Notes: generated from the sequence alone by a model not told the origin. Numbered from the stretch's first letter, positions 31,824 to 41,009 are shown. The stretch: DNA of 64,000 bases from JAIVJZ01 sp036386515 (GCA_036386515.1 DASVVO010000033.1:9104-73103), one strand, 5' to 3'. Translations and numbers: made by a program.

Positions 31824-34800
31824 TTAGTTCAGAAACTTCACGCTCACGGTTCTGGTCAGCGGGTTGACGGTGAAGCGCGCGAGGCGCGTGATGATGGCGG
31901 TCGGCTTGAGCGCGCCGCTCAGGGCGGTCGTCGCGCCGCCCGTCGCCGCGCCCGGCGAGAACTTGCCCGCGTTCTCGTTCGGCGAGCCTTCGGGGAGCAA
32001 CTGCTTGCTCACGATTTTGAACTCGGCCGGGCCGTTGGCGAAGCCTTTGACGCGCAGGATGTAGCGCGTGTTCGGCTCGACGCGCGTCTGGACGCGTTCG
32101 GCGGCGGTCGCCCCGGCGGATGTGCCGAGCGATTTGCCGTCCGTCGTCAGAATCTCGAAGTCGAGGTCAACGGCGGTCGTCGAACTCAAAACGGCGTCGA
32201 GGATGAGCGCGTCGGATTTCGTCGTCACCTCAACGTCGGCGTAGGTGATGCCGGCGAAGGCGGGGTCGCCGTAGGTCAGAGACGGTTCGCCGCTCGTGCC
32301 GGTCGGGTCGCCCGCGAGGAGCGCGCCGGTGCGCTCTTCGGAGAAGACGGAATAGGTGACGGGCGCGGGCGGTTCGCTCGTGCCGTCGTTGCCGAGCGTG
32401 CCGTTGCCGCCCGCCGAACCGGCGTAAGCCTGCCCGGTGATGCGCGCGTCGAAGGTGAACAAGCGAGCCTGCGGGTCGTTGAACTCAAGCCGCTTGGCCG
32501 CCGAAGTTTGTCCGAGCGCGAGGTTCTGGTTGTAGACGAAAGTGTTCGCGCCGCCGTCGGCGTTCCTGACGGTGACGGACGGGTCGGAGATAGAGGTGAC
32601 CTGGAAGTTGATCGCGCCGTAGATGGTCTTATCGTCGGAGACGGCGCCGCGCGCGTTCGTCAGTTTGTTGTCGAACGAGAAGACGCCGTTCGAGAAGGTG
32701 ACGTTCGAGAGCGCGCTGTCAACCTGCGCCGTCACGTCCTGCGTGACGCGCACGGGCCTGGCCGCGCCGGAGAGGTCGGAGAAACCGAGTTGGCGCGTTT
32801 GGTTCACGCCGATGGCGCGCACCGTGTATTCGCTGTCGAACAGGTTGTTCAGTCCTTCGGGCGCGAACACTTCGTGAACCGCGCCGAGGTCTTCGTAAGA
32901 CGAAGCGTTGCCGCTCGTGAAAGCGACGTGGCGGAAGCCGGTGGTGGACGAGTCGCCGTCGGCGAAGGCGCGCTTGCCGTTCGGCTGGCGGCGGTTCTCG
33001 AAACCGATCTTGCGCTTGAGAATTTCATAAGAAACCGCACCCTCGACGGGCTGCCAGGAGATGCGGTTGGTGCGCGCCGAAGCGGGCGCGACCGACACGT
33101 TTTGCGGCACGGCGGGCGCGGCCTGCCCACCCGCGAAGGGCGTCACCTGCGTCGAGATGGTGGCCTGCCCGCCGCTCACTTCGCGCGCCTGGCTGCCCAT
33201 CTCGTGCGCCGCGAAAATCTGTTCGATCATGGCGCGGTGCTGGCCGGGCGCGGCGGCGTCGGTGGCGTCGGTCGGGTAGAGCGATTGATCGGCGACGAGC
33301 ATCGCGTCGCGCGCTTTGACCATCGTGTCGGGCGAGGTGGTGCCGAGCACGTACATCGCGCCGAGGAAGAGACGCTCGAAAATCTCCGTGCCTTTCGCGA
33401 TCTCTTTGGACGGCGTGCCGTCCTTCGGCGCGGGGCGGCGATAGGTGGACTTCGACGGGTAGACGCGGTTCAGCATCTCGCGCACGTCCCACATCGTTGA
33501 CATGTAAATCTCGCCGTCGTAGTGCTCCTCGAAATCGTAGACGCCCGCGCTGCCGAGCGTGCCGATGTCGGAATACTTCAGGGTCGAACGCGCGCTGCGG
33601 ATGTAGGCGAGCGAATCGGGGTTGCGGCCGAGGCTGCGGTAGCGGTCGCGGACGCCCTTGGCGTTGACGACGTAGTCGCCGAGCGACGGATTGTCCGTGA
33701 TGGTGAACGCCCACATGTCGGCCTGACCTTCGTTGAGCGCGCCGCCTTCGGGGTCGCCTTCCAGACCGGCGATGGGGCTGGTAATGGCGTGCATCCCCTC
33801 GTGATAAGGCACCGTGCCTTCGAGCGCGAGGTCGTTGAAGAGGAAGCCGTGGCCGTAAGAGGTCGGGTTGACGACGACGGGCGAAGCCGTGCCCGCGAGC
33901 GAACTGATGAGGCTCGTCAGGTTCAGCGCGAAGGCGTTGTCGAGACCGAGCACTTTTCCGGGCAGGTTGGCATCCGCCGTCGGCAGCTTACCGGCCGATG
34001 CGTCGAGCGCGATGTAGATGTTCGGGATGTGGACGGTGGCCGGAAGCGGAATGGTCTTGTTCGGGTAGTCGTCGGGGAAGCTGCCCGTGCCGAGGCGGTT
34101 GTTCACTTTGTCGCCCGCGACGTGCAGGTAGTCAACGTATTCGAGCAGGTAGGTCGTGAAGAAGAAGGCGTTGATCTCGTCCTGGTGCTCGGCGGGTTCG
34201 GCGAGTTGATCCGCTTCGTTGGTGCGCGCTTCGAGGTTGGTCGGGTCGTCCACGCGGAAGTGCCAGGTGCCACGGGCTGCCTGCGCGAAGGGCTGCCTGG
34301 TGGCGAGCGCGTTGTTGACGACGGTGTGCGTGCCCGTCAGCGTGCCCATCAGCCCGGTGACGACGTTCGACGGGTCGAAGCTGCGCAGCTTGACGCGCTC
34401 CTGGCCGAGCGGCGTGCCCGTCGAGTCAACGCTGATCTTCGATTGGTCTTTGAGTTCCTGCGTGATGGTCGGGTACTTCGGATAGATGTCGGCCGTGAAG
34501 GGCAAGGGCGTCTCTGGAGCCTGCTGGAAGTTGACGAAATCTTTGCGCGCAATCGTCTCGCCCGTGTGCGCGTCGATGGAGACGAGGTAGAGGCCGAACG
34601 GGTTCTCGGAGAACCTGGCGACTTTCCAGACGAGCTTGTAGCCGTCCACGGTCGGGTAGACGCCGAGCGTCGGCTGGTATTGATCCAGCACGGCGACCTG
34701 TTTGGCGAGACCGGCGAGCGCGGGGCGCAGCAGGCTCATGACGCTCTCCGGCAGCGCGACGTGGAAGCGCGCGAGGTCGGCGGCGGCGGCGGCCTTCGCC

Positions 34801-35411
34801 TGCGCGGCGGAAAGCGTCGGCTGCGTGTTGACCTGCACGTCGCGGAAGTAGGGGCCGCTCGCCATGATCACTTGATTATTGGCGTTCAAGACGAGACCGA
34901 TGCCGCCGTCTTTCACGTCCAGCCCGTTGAAGGTTTGCTGGAAGCGCAGGAGGTGTCCGCCGAGCGCGTTCGTGTTGCGCACGACGCGCAGGTCTGAGAC
35001 GTTGGAGATGCCGAAGGCGACGGCGTTCGCGGCGAGAAAGGCGCGACCCGCTTCTTCCGGCGTCCCCGCGAAGGGCGCGCTGGCGAAGTCGCGGATGACA
35101 TCGGGCGAGCCGCCGAAGTCGTTCCAGCGCACGGTCAGGTCTGAGGCGTTAGCGTTGGCCTTCAAAGTCTCGACCGCCGCCAGTTGATCGGCGGTGGCGG
35201 AGCGCACGTTGGCGGCGGCGCGCGACAGGTTGAGATCGAAATTGGGAGCCGGGCGTCCGTACATGTTGAAGCCGAGGCCGCCGGTTTGTGGAGCCGGGGT
35301 TGCGCCCGCAGCAGCGGCCGCCTGGCGGGGCACGTAAGTGGCCGTCACGGTGAAGGCCGCGACCACCATGACGATGAAAACTTTGACCCACATTGTTCGC
35401 GCTCTGCGCAT
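31824..35411 (-). CDS. Exported M36 (fungalysin-like) metalloprotease
   Basis: A 1195-residue exported zinc endoprotease. After a signal peptide (about 1-31) comes an FTP/PepSY-type propeptide (LRVVRNTNALGGHLLRFQQTFNGLDVKDGGIGLVLN, then YKLVWKVARFSENPFGLYLVSIDAHTGETI). The catalytic domain has HEGMH (the HExxH motif, near residue 535) and NEGQADMWA with the third ligand Glu. A fibronectin-III-like segment (APASARTNRISWQPVEGAVSYEILKR) and a C-terminal domain (VQTRVEPNTRYILRVKGFANGPAEFKIVSKQLLPEGSPNEN) follow. The start at 35411 has GAGGAG at good spacing and begins the signal peptide. Three 11-bp-spaced CTCAAG repeats lie upstream (35476-35519). Confidence 0.92.
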   Translation of the reverse strand: MRRARTMWVKVFIVMVVAAFTVTATYVPRQAAAAAGATPAPQTGGLGFNMYGRPAPNFDLNLSRAAANVRSATADQLAAVETLKANANASDLTVRWNDFGGSPDVIRDFASAPFAGTPEEAGRAFLAANAVAFGISNVSDLRVVRNTNALGGHLLRFQQTFNGLDVKDGGIGLVLNANNQVIMASGPYFRDVQVNTQPTLSAAQAKAAAAADLARFHVALPESVMSLLRPALAGLAKQVAVLDQYQPTLGVYPTVDGYKLVWKVARFSENPFGLYLVSIDAHTGETIARKDFVNFQQAPETPLPFTADIYPKYPTITQELKDQSKISVDSTGTPLGQERVKLRSFDPSNVVTGLMGTLTGTHTVVNNALATRQPFAQAARGTWHFRVDDPTNLEARTNEADQLAEPAEHQDEINAFFFTTYLLEYVDYLHVAGDKVNNRLGTGSFPDDYPNKTIPLPATVHIPNIYIALDASAGKLPTADANLPGKVLGLDNAFALNLTSLISSLAGTASPVVVNPTSYGHGFLFNDLALEGTVPYHEGMHAITSPIAGLEGDPEGGALNEGQADMWAFTITDNPSLGDYVVNAKGVRDRYRSLGRNPDSLAYIRSARSTLKYSDIGTLGSAGVYDFEEHYDGEIYMSTMWDVREMLNRVYPSKSTYRRPAPKDGTPSKEIAKGTEIFERLFLGAMYVLGTTSPDTMVKARDAMLVADQSLYPTDATDAAAPGQHRAMIEQIFAAHEMGSQAREVSGGQATISTQVTPFAGGQAAPAVPQNVSVAPASARTNRISWQPVEGAVSYEILKRKIGFENRRQPNGKRAFADGDSSTTGFRHVAFTSGNASSYEDLGAVHEVFAPEGLNNLFDSEYTVRAIGVNQTRQLGFSDLSGAARPVRVTQDVTAQVDSALSNVTFSNGVFSFDNKLTNARGAVSDDKTIYGAINFQVTSISDPSVTVRNADGGANTFVYNQNLALGQTSAAKRLEFNDPQARLFTFDARITGQAYAGSAGGNGTLGNDGTSEPPAPVTYSVFSEERTGALLAGDPTGTSGEPSLTYGDPAFAGITYADVEVTTKSDALILDAVLSSTTAVDLDFEILTTDGKSLGTSAGATAAERVQTRVEPNTRYILRVKGFANGPAEFKIVSKQLLPEGSPNENAGKFSPGAATGGATTALSGALKPTAIITRLARFTVNPLTRTVSVKFLN

Positions 35412-35475
35412 AATTGCTTCTCCTCTGACGAGTTTAAAATTGAAGTTGTAAGACCGTCGCTGTTCGACGCGGGCG

Positions 35476-35519
35476 AGATTAGCCAGGCGCGCTTGAGGAA
35501 TACTTGAGGACGACTTGAG
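35476..35519 (-). promoter_or_regulatory. SARP/BTAD-like operator-promoter of the M36 protease
   Basis: Three perfect CTCAAG (minus strand; forward starts 35514, 35503, 35492) at exact 11-bp spacing, then 10 bp, then TAATCT (35476-35481) as a possible -10. The array begins 81 bases upstream of the ATG at 35411. Confidence 0.65.
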
Positions 35520-36033
35520 GCGGAGAGGCGGGGCGGGTTGAGAATGTTGCAACCACGTTGCGAGCGCGCCGCGACGGGAGCGTTTGAGGATCGCGACGGA
35601 GCCTTCGAGCGCGACGAGATCATGAAGCGCAAGGGGCGCGGGGGAAGGCTGCCGGGCAATTTCAAATTTGAAATCTGAAATTGTCCGACACCTTCGCCCG
35701 TGCCCTTTTGCGGCGAGGGCGGTGGAACGATTCGAGCTACCTTCAAACGCGACTCGTGCCGCGTTTTCACGGGCGCGTGAGCTTAAACTCTCCCGTCAAC
35801 CGCGCGGGATGCCGGGAGAGCGCGCGCGGTTCAACCGCGAGTCTGCGAGGTTCGTGTTCATGTCGGATTCTCCCTGCCTGTAGGTGTGTAGAGGGTAGCG
35901 GCGGGGCGTTGAGGAAGACTTGAGCGGGGAACGGGCGGGCGGGTGTTTATTACAATTTCATTGCAGGGAAAACCGTGGGGGTCGGTGTTGGACGCAGCTA
36001 AAAAAATTTCGGCGTGGGTGGGCGGGGCGCGTC
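35520..36033. other. Intergenic region with a heptamer patch and a possible 21-codon frame
   Basis: Between the M36 promoter and the ABC permease gene I see no sizeable gene. A short AT-rich inverted repeat of 7-nt units is at 35656-35683 (GCAATTT, CAAATTT, GAAATCT, GAAATTG). A minus-strand frame of 21 codons (35796-35861, MNTNLADSRLNRARSPGIPRG) has GGGAGA before its ATG and a CTCAA repeat pair at 35892-35924 upstream; whether it is expressed is unknown. Confidence 0.4.
35892..35924 (-). promoter_or_regulatory. Two-box CTCAA repeat with -10-like hexamer
   Basis: CTCAAG and CTCAAC on the minus strand (forward starts 35919 and 35908) are 11 bp apart, with TACCCT (35892-35897) 10 bp downstream. 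No gene of normal size follows; the 21-codon frame at 35796-35861 begins 47 bases away. Confidence 0.4.
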
Positions 36034-37266
36034 TCAACCGGCGCGGAGGTCGGCGTCGCGTCTGAGTCCGTCGCTCAGGAGTCGCACGCCGAGCACGAAG
36101 AGGAAGATGGCGCAGGCGGGCGAGAGCAGGACGAGCGGTTGTTGGCCGAGCAGCGTCAAGTTGCCGGCGGCGACAAGCATGTTGCCCCAACTCGCCGCCG
36201 GTTCCTGCACGCCGACGCCGAGAAACGACAAGGCCGTCTCGGCCAAGAGGAACGCGGGCAGCATCAGCGAGAGTTGCACGACGAGCGGGCGCGAAGCGTT
36301 CGGCAGGATGTGACGAAAAAGTATCCGCGTCTCGGTCAGGCCGAGCGACACGGCGGCCAAGACGAACTCGCGTTCGCGCAATCCCAACACCAGCCCGCGC
36401 GCGAGCCGCGCCATCTCCGCCCACCCGATGCCGATGAAGATCGCGACGAGCAACAGCCCCGCGTGCGTCGGCGGCAGCACGAGCGGGAAGGCGGCGCGCG
36501 CCGCCAGGATCAAGACGAGATCGGGCAAGGCCAGCATCGCGTCGGCCGCGCGCATCAACAGCGCGTCCACCCTGCGCCCCGCGTAGCCCGACACGCAGCC
36601 CAGAAAAACTCCGAGCACGCCCGCGAGCAGCGTCCCCAGAGGCCCGACCGCGAGCGAGAAGCGCGACGCCATCAACAGGCGCGAGAGGCGGTCGCGCCCG
36701 GACTCATCCGTGCCGAGCAGGTGGACGCGCTGTGCCGGAGCGTTCGCGCCCTGCGCCGCGCCGGTGTTGTGCGCCGCGCCCGCGTTGCGCGAAAGGTCGG
36801 AATGTCGGCGCGGGTCGGGTGCGGTTGAGAAGAGATGCCGGTCGGTCTGGAAGAGGCCGAAGAGTTTGTATGAATGGCCGCGCGTGAAAAGGAAGAGGTG
36901 AAAGCGCGCCGACGCGTCTTCGCTGTAAGTGCGCGCGAGCGGGTCGGTGAGGCGCAGGCGGTAGATGAACGGGCGCGCGTGCCAGCGGCCTTCTTGGTCT
37001 CTGAAACGGACGGGTGTCGGCGGGGCGAAGGGCTGCTGCCGCGACTGTTCGCTCGCGTCGTAAGGCGCGATGAAATTCGCCAGCACGGCGACGAGGTAGA
37101 ACGTCGAGACGATGCAGAGTCCCGCCACCAACTTCCAACGGCGCGCCAGCCTGCGCCGCGCCCGCCCGCGCCATGCGCCCGGCGCGGCGTGCGCGCGTTC
37201 CCACGCCTCCGGCGGCGGCGGCGCGGCGGGAGGGTCGGAGAGGTGCGGTGGTTGCTGGTCGGTCAT
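36034..37266 (-). CDS. Oligopeptide/dipeptide ABC transporter permease (OppC/DppC type)
   Basis: Inner-membrane permease of a peptide-type ABC importer, 410 residues, longer than the usual 280-300. The N-terminus carries a Pro/Ala/Arg-rich cytoplasmic segment and the OppC-N helix (WKLVAGLCIVSTFYLVAVLANFIAPYD). A long periplasmic insertion (about 70-190) precedes the core, which has LLMASRFSLAVGPLGTLLAGVLGVFLG and the EAA loop (EMARLARGLVLGLREREFVLAAVSLGLTETRILFRHILPNA). The ATG at 37266 follows the stop of the DppB-type gene by eight bases; no good Shine-Dalgarno is visible, suggesting translational coupling. The open frame continues upstream inside the other permease gene but is not coding. 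No ATPase gene is adjacent. Confidence 0.9.
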   Translation of the reverse strand: MTDQQPPHLSDPPAAPPPPEAWERAHAAPGAWRGRARRRLARRWKLVAGLCIVSTFYLVAVLANFIAPYDASEQSRQQPFAPPTPVRFRDQEGRWHARPFIYRLRLTDPLARTYSEDASARFHLFLFTRGHSYKLFGLFQTDRHLFSTAPDPRRHSDLSRNAGAAHNTGAAQGANAPAQRVHLLGTDESGRDRLSRLLMASRFSLAVGPLGTLLAGVLGVFLGCVSGYAGRRVDALLMRAADAMLALPDLVLILAARAAFPLVLPPTHAGLLLVAIFIGIGWAEMARLARGLVLGLREREFVLAAVSLGLTETRILFRHILPNASRPLVVQLSLMLPAFLLAETALSFLGVGVQEPAASWGNMLVAAGNLTLLGQQPLVLLSPACAIFLFVLGVRLLSDGLRRDADLRAG

Positions 37267-37274
37267 GCGAATGT

Positions 37275-38282
37275 TCACGCGCCGGGAGCGGGCAGGTTGA
37301 CGGAGCGACCGCTTCCCCGGCGCGTCCGCGCGGGCGTCGTGCGGCGCGGACGCAGGCGCGGGTCGTTCAGACGCAGCAGGATGTCCGCGCAGAGGTTTCC
37401 GGCGAGCACGGCCGTCGCCGTGATCATCACGACGCCCATCAGGAGCGGCACGTCGCGGTGGCGCACGGCGTTGACGCTGAGCGCGCCCAAGCCAGGCCAG
37501 CCGAGCACCGTCTCGACGATCACGGAGCCGCTCACGACGCTGCCGAAGGCGTAGCCGGAGAGCGTGATCAGCGGGTTCAAAGCGTCGCGCAGCGCGTGGC
37601 GCATGATGACGGCGCGTTCCGGCAATCCTTTCGCGCGCGCCACCTGCACGAAGTCTTGCGCGAGCGCGTGGCTCAAACCCTCGCGCGCTTGCGCCAGAAA
37701 GAGAGCCACGAGCGGGAGGGCGAGCACGATGGCCGGGGGCAGGATACGCAAGGGACGAAAGTCGGCGAGCCTCTCCGCGCCCGCGCCGCCGACGGGAAAC
37801 CAGGCGGTGCGCGCGACGATCGCCAGGGCGATGAGCGCGAGCACGATGCGCGGCGTCGAAGCCGTGAGCAGGATCACGAGTTCGCTCGCGCGATCCCACA
37901 GGCTGCCCCGGCGGCGGGCGGCGAGCGCGGCGAGCGCGAGCGAAAAGGAGAGCGCGAGAAAGAGCGCGGCGGCGGTGAGCGCGAGCGTGCGCAGCAGGCG
38001 CGGCCTGATGATGGTCGCCACCGGGCTGTGATAGTAAAAGGATTCGCCCATGCGCCCGCGCGCGAGGTTCGAGAGCCAGTAGGCGTAGCGCACGGCGAGC
38101 GGCTGGTCGAGTCCGTAGGCGCGGCGCATCTCTTTGAGCGTCTCTTCGGACACGGCCTGCTCGCTCGTCAGTTCGCCGAGCGCGTCGCCGCCGGCGGCCG
38201 CCAGGAGCGCGAACGTGAGCGCGGAGACGACGAGGAGCACCACGACGCCCTGCAACGCTCTGGAGAGAATCAGTTTCAGCAC
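37275..38282 (-). CDS. Oligopeptide/dipeptide ABC transporter permease (OppB/DppB type)
   Basis: Partner permease, 335 residues with about six membrane helices. MLKLILSRALQGVVVLLVVSALTFAL is the classic OppB/DppB start, followed by a periplasmic segment (GLDQPLAVRYAYWLSNLARGRMGES) and the EAA loop LAQDFVQVARAKGLPERAVIMRHALRDALNPLITLSGY. It starts with GTG. It is divergent from the substrate-binding lipoprotein gene at 38495; the 212 bases between must hold both promoters. The C-terminal tail is Arg/Pro-rich. With the DppC-type protein it should form the import channel for peptides; the ATPases must come from elsewhere in the genome. Confidence 0.92.
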   Translation of the reverse strand: MLKLILSRALQGVVVLLVVSALTFALLAAAGGDALGELTSEQAVSEETLKEMRRAYGLDQPLAVRYAYWLSNLARGRMGESFYYHSPVATIIRPRLLRTLALTAAALFLALSFSLALAALAARRRGSLWDRASELVILLTASTPRIVLALIALAIVARTAWFPVGGAGAERLADFRPLRILPPAIVLALPLVALFLAQAREGLSHALAQDFVQVARAKGLPERAVIMRHALRDALNPLITLSGYAFGSVVSGSVIVETVLGWPGLGALSVNAVRHRDVPLLMGVVMITATAVLAGNLCADILLRLNDPRLRPRRTTPARTRRGSGRSVNLPAPGA

Positions 38283-38494
38283 GACGGCAACTCGGAATGT
38301 TCGTGGAGGATGTTTTCAGCCGAACTCATCGCGCGCTGATTTAACATCTATTCGCGGCGCGAGGGCAAGAGTGGAGCGCGCATCGCTCTGGACATCCGGG
38401 TGGAGACATGTTTGAATCGGATAGCCTCACCCGTGCGCGCGTTCGCACGAAACGCCTCGCGCTTTTTCAGCTTCAGACAAATCGGGATTGTGAA

Positions 38495-40288
38495 ATGAAA
38501 CTTGCATCGTCAGGACGGTTGTTGGTCAGCTTGTTGTGCCTCGCCGCGCTCCTTTCGGCGAGCGCGTGCCAGACGCCGCCCGCGTCGAACACTGCCGGCG
38601 GAGGTGGTGGCGGCGGTGAAGGGAAACTACCGACCGCGCCCGTCGTGGGCACGCGCGGCGGCACGCTCACCTACCGCCTCACTTCGCCCCCGAAGACTTT
38701 CAACTACATCCTCGCCGCCGACGAGCCTTCTATCTACGTCTCCTTCTTCCTGATGGGCAGCCGCCTCGTCGAACTCAATCACGACAACCAAAATTACGCG
38801 CCCGCGCTCGCCGAGAGTTGGAAACTTTCCGACGACGGCAAGAGCGTCGAGGTCACCTTGCGCGAGGGGTTGAAGTTCTCCGACGGGCAGCCGCTCACCT
38901 CCGAAGACGTGGCCTTCACGCTGCGCACGCTCTACGACAAACGCGTCACCTCGCCCATCTACCGCGACGCGATGCTCGTCGGCGGCAAGCCCATCGAAGT
39001 GACAGTGGCGGACGCGCGCCGCCTCCGTCTCGGCTTCGCCGAAGCCATCGCCGTGCCGGAAAACTACATGTCGAATTTGGGCGTGCTGCCGCGCCGCGTG
39101 CTCGAAGCCGAACTCGGCCGGAACGCCTTCAACAACGCTTACAGCGTGACCAGCGACGTGGCGAGCATCGTCACGGCCGGAGCCTTCACCGTCGAATCAA
39201 GCGCGCCGGGCGAGCGCGTCGTCCTCAAGCGCAACCCGCACTACTGGAAGCGCGACGCGGCGGGCAATCAACTGCCGTATCTCGAACGCCTCGTCCTCGA
39301 AGTCGTCGGCGACGAGAACAACGCTCTCACCCGCCTCGGCCAGGGGTCGCTCGACATCCTCGACCGCGTGCGCCCGACCGATTTCGCCAGCCTGCGCGCC
39401 GGGCAGGGCAACGCGCGCGCCCACGACCTCGGCCCCGGCCTCTACGCCGATAACATCTGGTTCAATCTCAACCCCGGCCGGCGCGACGACGGCAAATCAA
39501 TCGTCGATCCCGTGAAGCTCGCCTGGTTCAACGATGCGCGTTTTCGCCGCGCCGTCTCGCACGCCATCGACCGCGACTCCATCGCCGCCAACACCTGGCA
39601 AGGACTCGCCACGCCGCTCTACAGCTTCGTCTCCGGCGGCAATCGCGCCTGGGTGGCCGCCGATGTTCCGCGCACCGCTTACGATCTGGAACGGGCGCGC
39701 ACGCTGCTGCGCGAAGCGGGCTTCAACCTCGGCGGCACCGAGGCCGCGCCGGAGTTGACGGACGCGAAAGGCAATCGCGTCGAGTTCACGATCATCGCGC
39801 CCGCCGGCAACGAGGTGCGCGTCAAGAGCGCGATTGTGATCCAGGAGGATTTAAAGAAACTGGGGATGAACGTGCAGGTCGCGCCCATCGAGAACGCGCA
39901 GTTGTCCGCCCGCATCAACCAGTCTTACGACTACGAGGCCGTGCTGTTCGGCACGTCGGTCTCCGAACCCGACCCGTCTTCCTACACCGACATGTTGCGC
40001 AGTTCCAGCCCGCAACACTTCTGGTATCCCGAACAACCGAAGCCCGCCACCGAATGGGAAGCCCGGCTCGACGAGTTGGCCGCGCGGCAAGCCCACGAAG
40101 TTGACCGCGAACGCCGCCGCGCCATCTTCCGCGACATGCAGCTATTGATGGCCGAACAACTCCCGCTCATCCCCATCGTCACGCGCCACATCGCCGTCGC
40201 CGCCAACACGCGCATCGGCAATTACCGTCCCAGCCCGCTCCCGCCCTTTTCGCTGTGGAACGCCGAGGAGTTGTTCGTCAAGCAGTGA
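38495..40288 (+). CDS. Peptide-binding lipoprotein of ABC transporter (SBP family 5)
   Basis: A 597-residue extracytoplasmic solute-binding protein of family 5 (DppA/OppA). The signal peptide ends in a lipobox (LSASAC), then a Gly-rich linker. GGTLTYRLTSPPKTFNYILAADEPS opens the lobe, and YAPALAESWKLSDDGKSVEVTLREGLKFSDGQPLTSEDVAFTL is the family signature. It is divergently transcribed from the two permease genes and is expected to capture di- or oligopeptides made by the secreted proteases. The ATG at 38495 starts the signal peptide; upstream in-frame codons have no such character. Confidence 0.93.
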   Translation: MKLASSGRLLVSLLCLAALLSASACQTPPASNTAGGGGGGGEGKLPTAPVVGTRGGTLTYRLTSPPKTFNYILAADEPSIYVSFFLMGSRLVELNHDNQNYAPALAESWKLSDDGKSVEVTLREGLKFSDGQPLTSEDVAFTLRTLYDKRVTSPIYRDAMLVGGKPIEVTVADARRLRLGFAEAIAVPENYMSNLGVLPRRVLEAELGRNAFNNAYSVTSDVASIVTAGAFTVESSAPGERVVLKRNPHYWKRDAAGNQLPYLERLVLEVVGDENNALTRLGQGSLDILDRVRPTDFASLRAGQGNARAHDLGPGLYADNIWFNLNPGRRDDGKSIVDPVKLAWFNDARFRRAVSHAIDRDSIAANTWQGLATPLYSFVSGGNRAWVAADVPRTAYDLERARTLLREAGFNLGGTEAAPELTDAKGNRVEFTIIAPAGNEVRVKSAIVIQEDLKKLGMNVQVAPIENAQLSARINQSYDYEAVLFGTSVSEPDPSSYTDMLRSSSPQHFWYPEQPKPATEWEARLDELAARQAHEVDRERRRAIFRDMQLLMAEQLPLIPIVTRHIAVAANTRIGNYRPSPLPPFSLWNAEELFVKQ

Positions 40289-40426
40289 GAACGAATTTCA
40301 TCGCCCGTGACTCATCTGCTCCATCCCTGCACTAAATGAGCACACGCCCCGCGCTCGCGGTTGGCCTGATGGCGAGGAAATCAGCGGCTTTCGTCTTACC
40401 TGCCCGGCGGCATACTGATTGCTATC

Positions 40427-40454
40427 TCTATCCCGTATGAGGGGGATAGAAATG
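40427..40454 (+). promoter_or_regulatory. Hairpin covering the ribosome-binding site
   Basis: TCTATCCC (40427-40434) is perfectly complementary to GGGATAGA (40443-40450), with GTATGAGG in the loop. The GAGGGGG ribosome site lies in the loop and stem, and the ATG begins two bases after the stem. It could limit translation until opened by heat or a factor. Confidence 0.45.
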
Positions 40455-41009
40455 AAATCAAATAACTTTAAGGGCAAAATCGGGGGAGCTATCTTAGCCG
40501 TCTCTTTAGTGCTGGGCATCGGCATCATGTCGAGCGACACGGCTCAGGCGCAGAACCGCAATGACGAACGATGGCAACGCCGCGAGCGCGAGCGCGACCG
40601 CCAGGATCGTTATCACCGCAACAACCGCAGCCGTGATGCTCGTGACGGGCGCAATAACGGTTATGGCAGAAATCGCGGCTACGGCAACAACGGTCGCTAC
40701 GGCAACGACGGCCGCTACGGCAACAACGGCGGCTACAACAATAACGCCTACCAGATTGAGATGAACCAGGGGTATCAGGCCGGCGCGAACACGGGCGCGA
40801 GCGATGCGCAGCGGAGACAGAGCTACAGCCCGCAACGGTCGCACTATTACAAGGATGCCTCGACGCAGGCTTTCCGCGACGGCTTCGTGCAGGGCTACGA
40901 CGCGGGTTACCGCCAGTACGGCGGTTACAACAACAACGGCGACTACCGCAGGGGCAATAGCGGCAGCGGCATCGGCGGAATCCTCGGCGGAATCCTGGGA
41001 CGCCCTTAA
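40452..41009 (+). CDS. Exported Arg/Asn/Gly/Tyr-rich repeat protein
   Basis: A 185-residue exported protein. The signal peptide (IGGAILAVSLVLGIGIMSSDTAQAQ, to about residue 34) is followed by an Arg/Asp/Glu-rich segment, then a low-complexity Tyr-Gly-Asn-Asn repeat (GRYGNDGRYGNNGGYNNN), and a conserved-looking part YQAGANTGASDAQRRQSY, AFRDGFVQGYDAGYRQYGG. The end is Gly/Ile-rich (GIGGILGGILGRP). I have no function for it; the G-Y-x-x-G repeats suggest an extended surface or periplasmic protein that could bind RNA, metal or polysaccharide. An 8-bp hairpin overlaps its ribosome site and a strong terminator follows, so it is a single-gene unit. Confidence 0.75.
   Translation: MKSNNFKGKIGGAILAVSLVLGIGIMSSDTAQAQNRNDERWQRRERERDRQDRYHRNNRSRDARDGRNNGYGRNRGYGNNGRYGNDGRYGNNGGYNNNAYQIEMNQGYQAGANTGASDAQRRQSYSPQRSHYYKDASTQAFRDGFVQGYDAGYRQYGGYNNNGDYRRGNSGSGIGGILGGILGRP

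Noticed and set aside
31704..34997. Two long plus-strand frames opposite the M36 protease
   Set aside because: Same reason: GC-driven antisense frames over conserved coding sequence.
37267..37899. Upstream extension of the DppC-type permease frame into the DppB-type gene
   Set aside because: The extra residues are Arg/Ala/Gly-rich and overlap the conserved EAA loop of the other permease in another frame; the ATG at 37266 fits the family.
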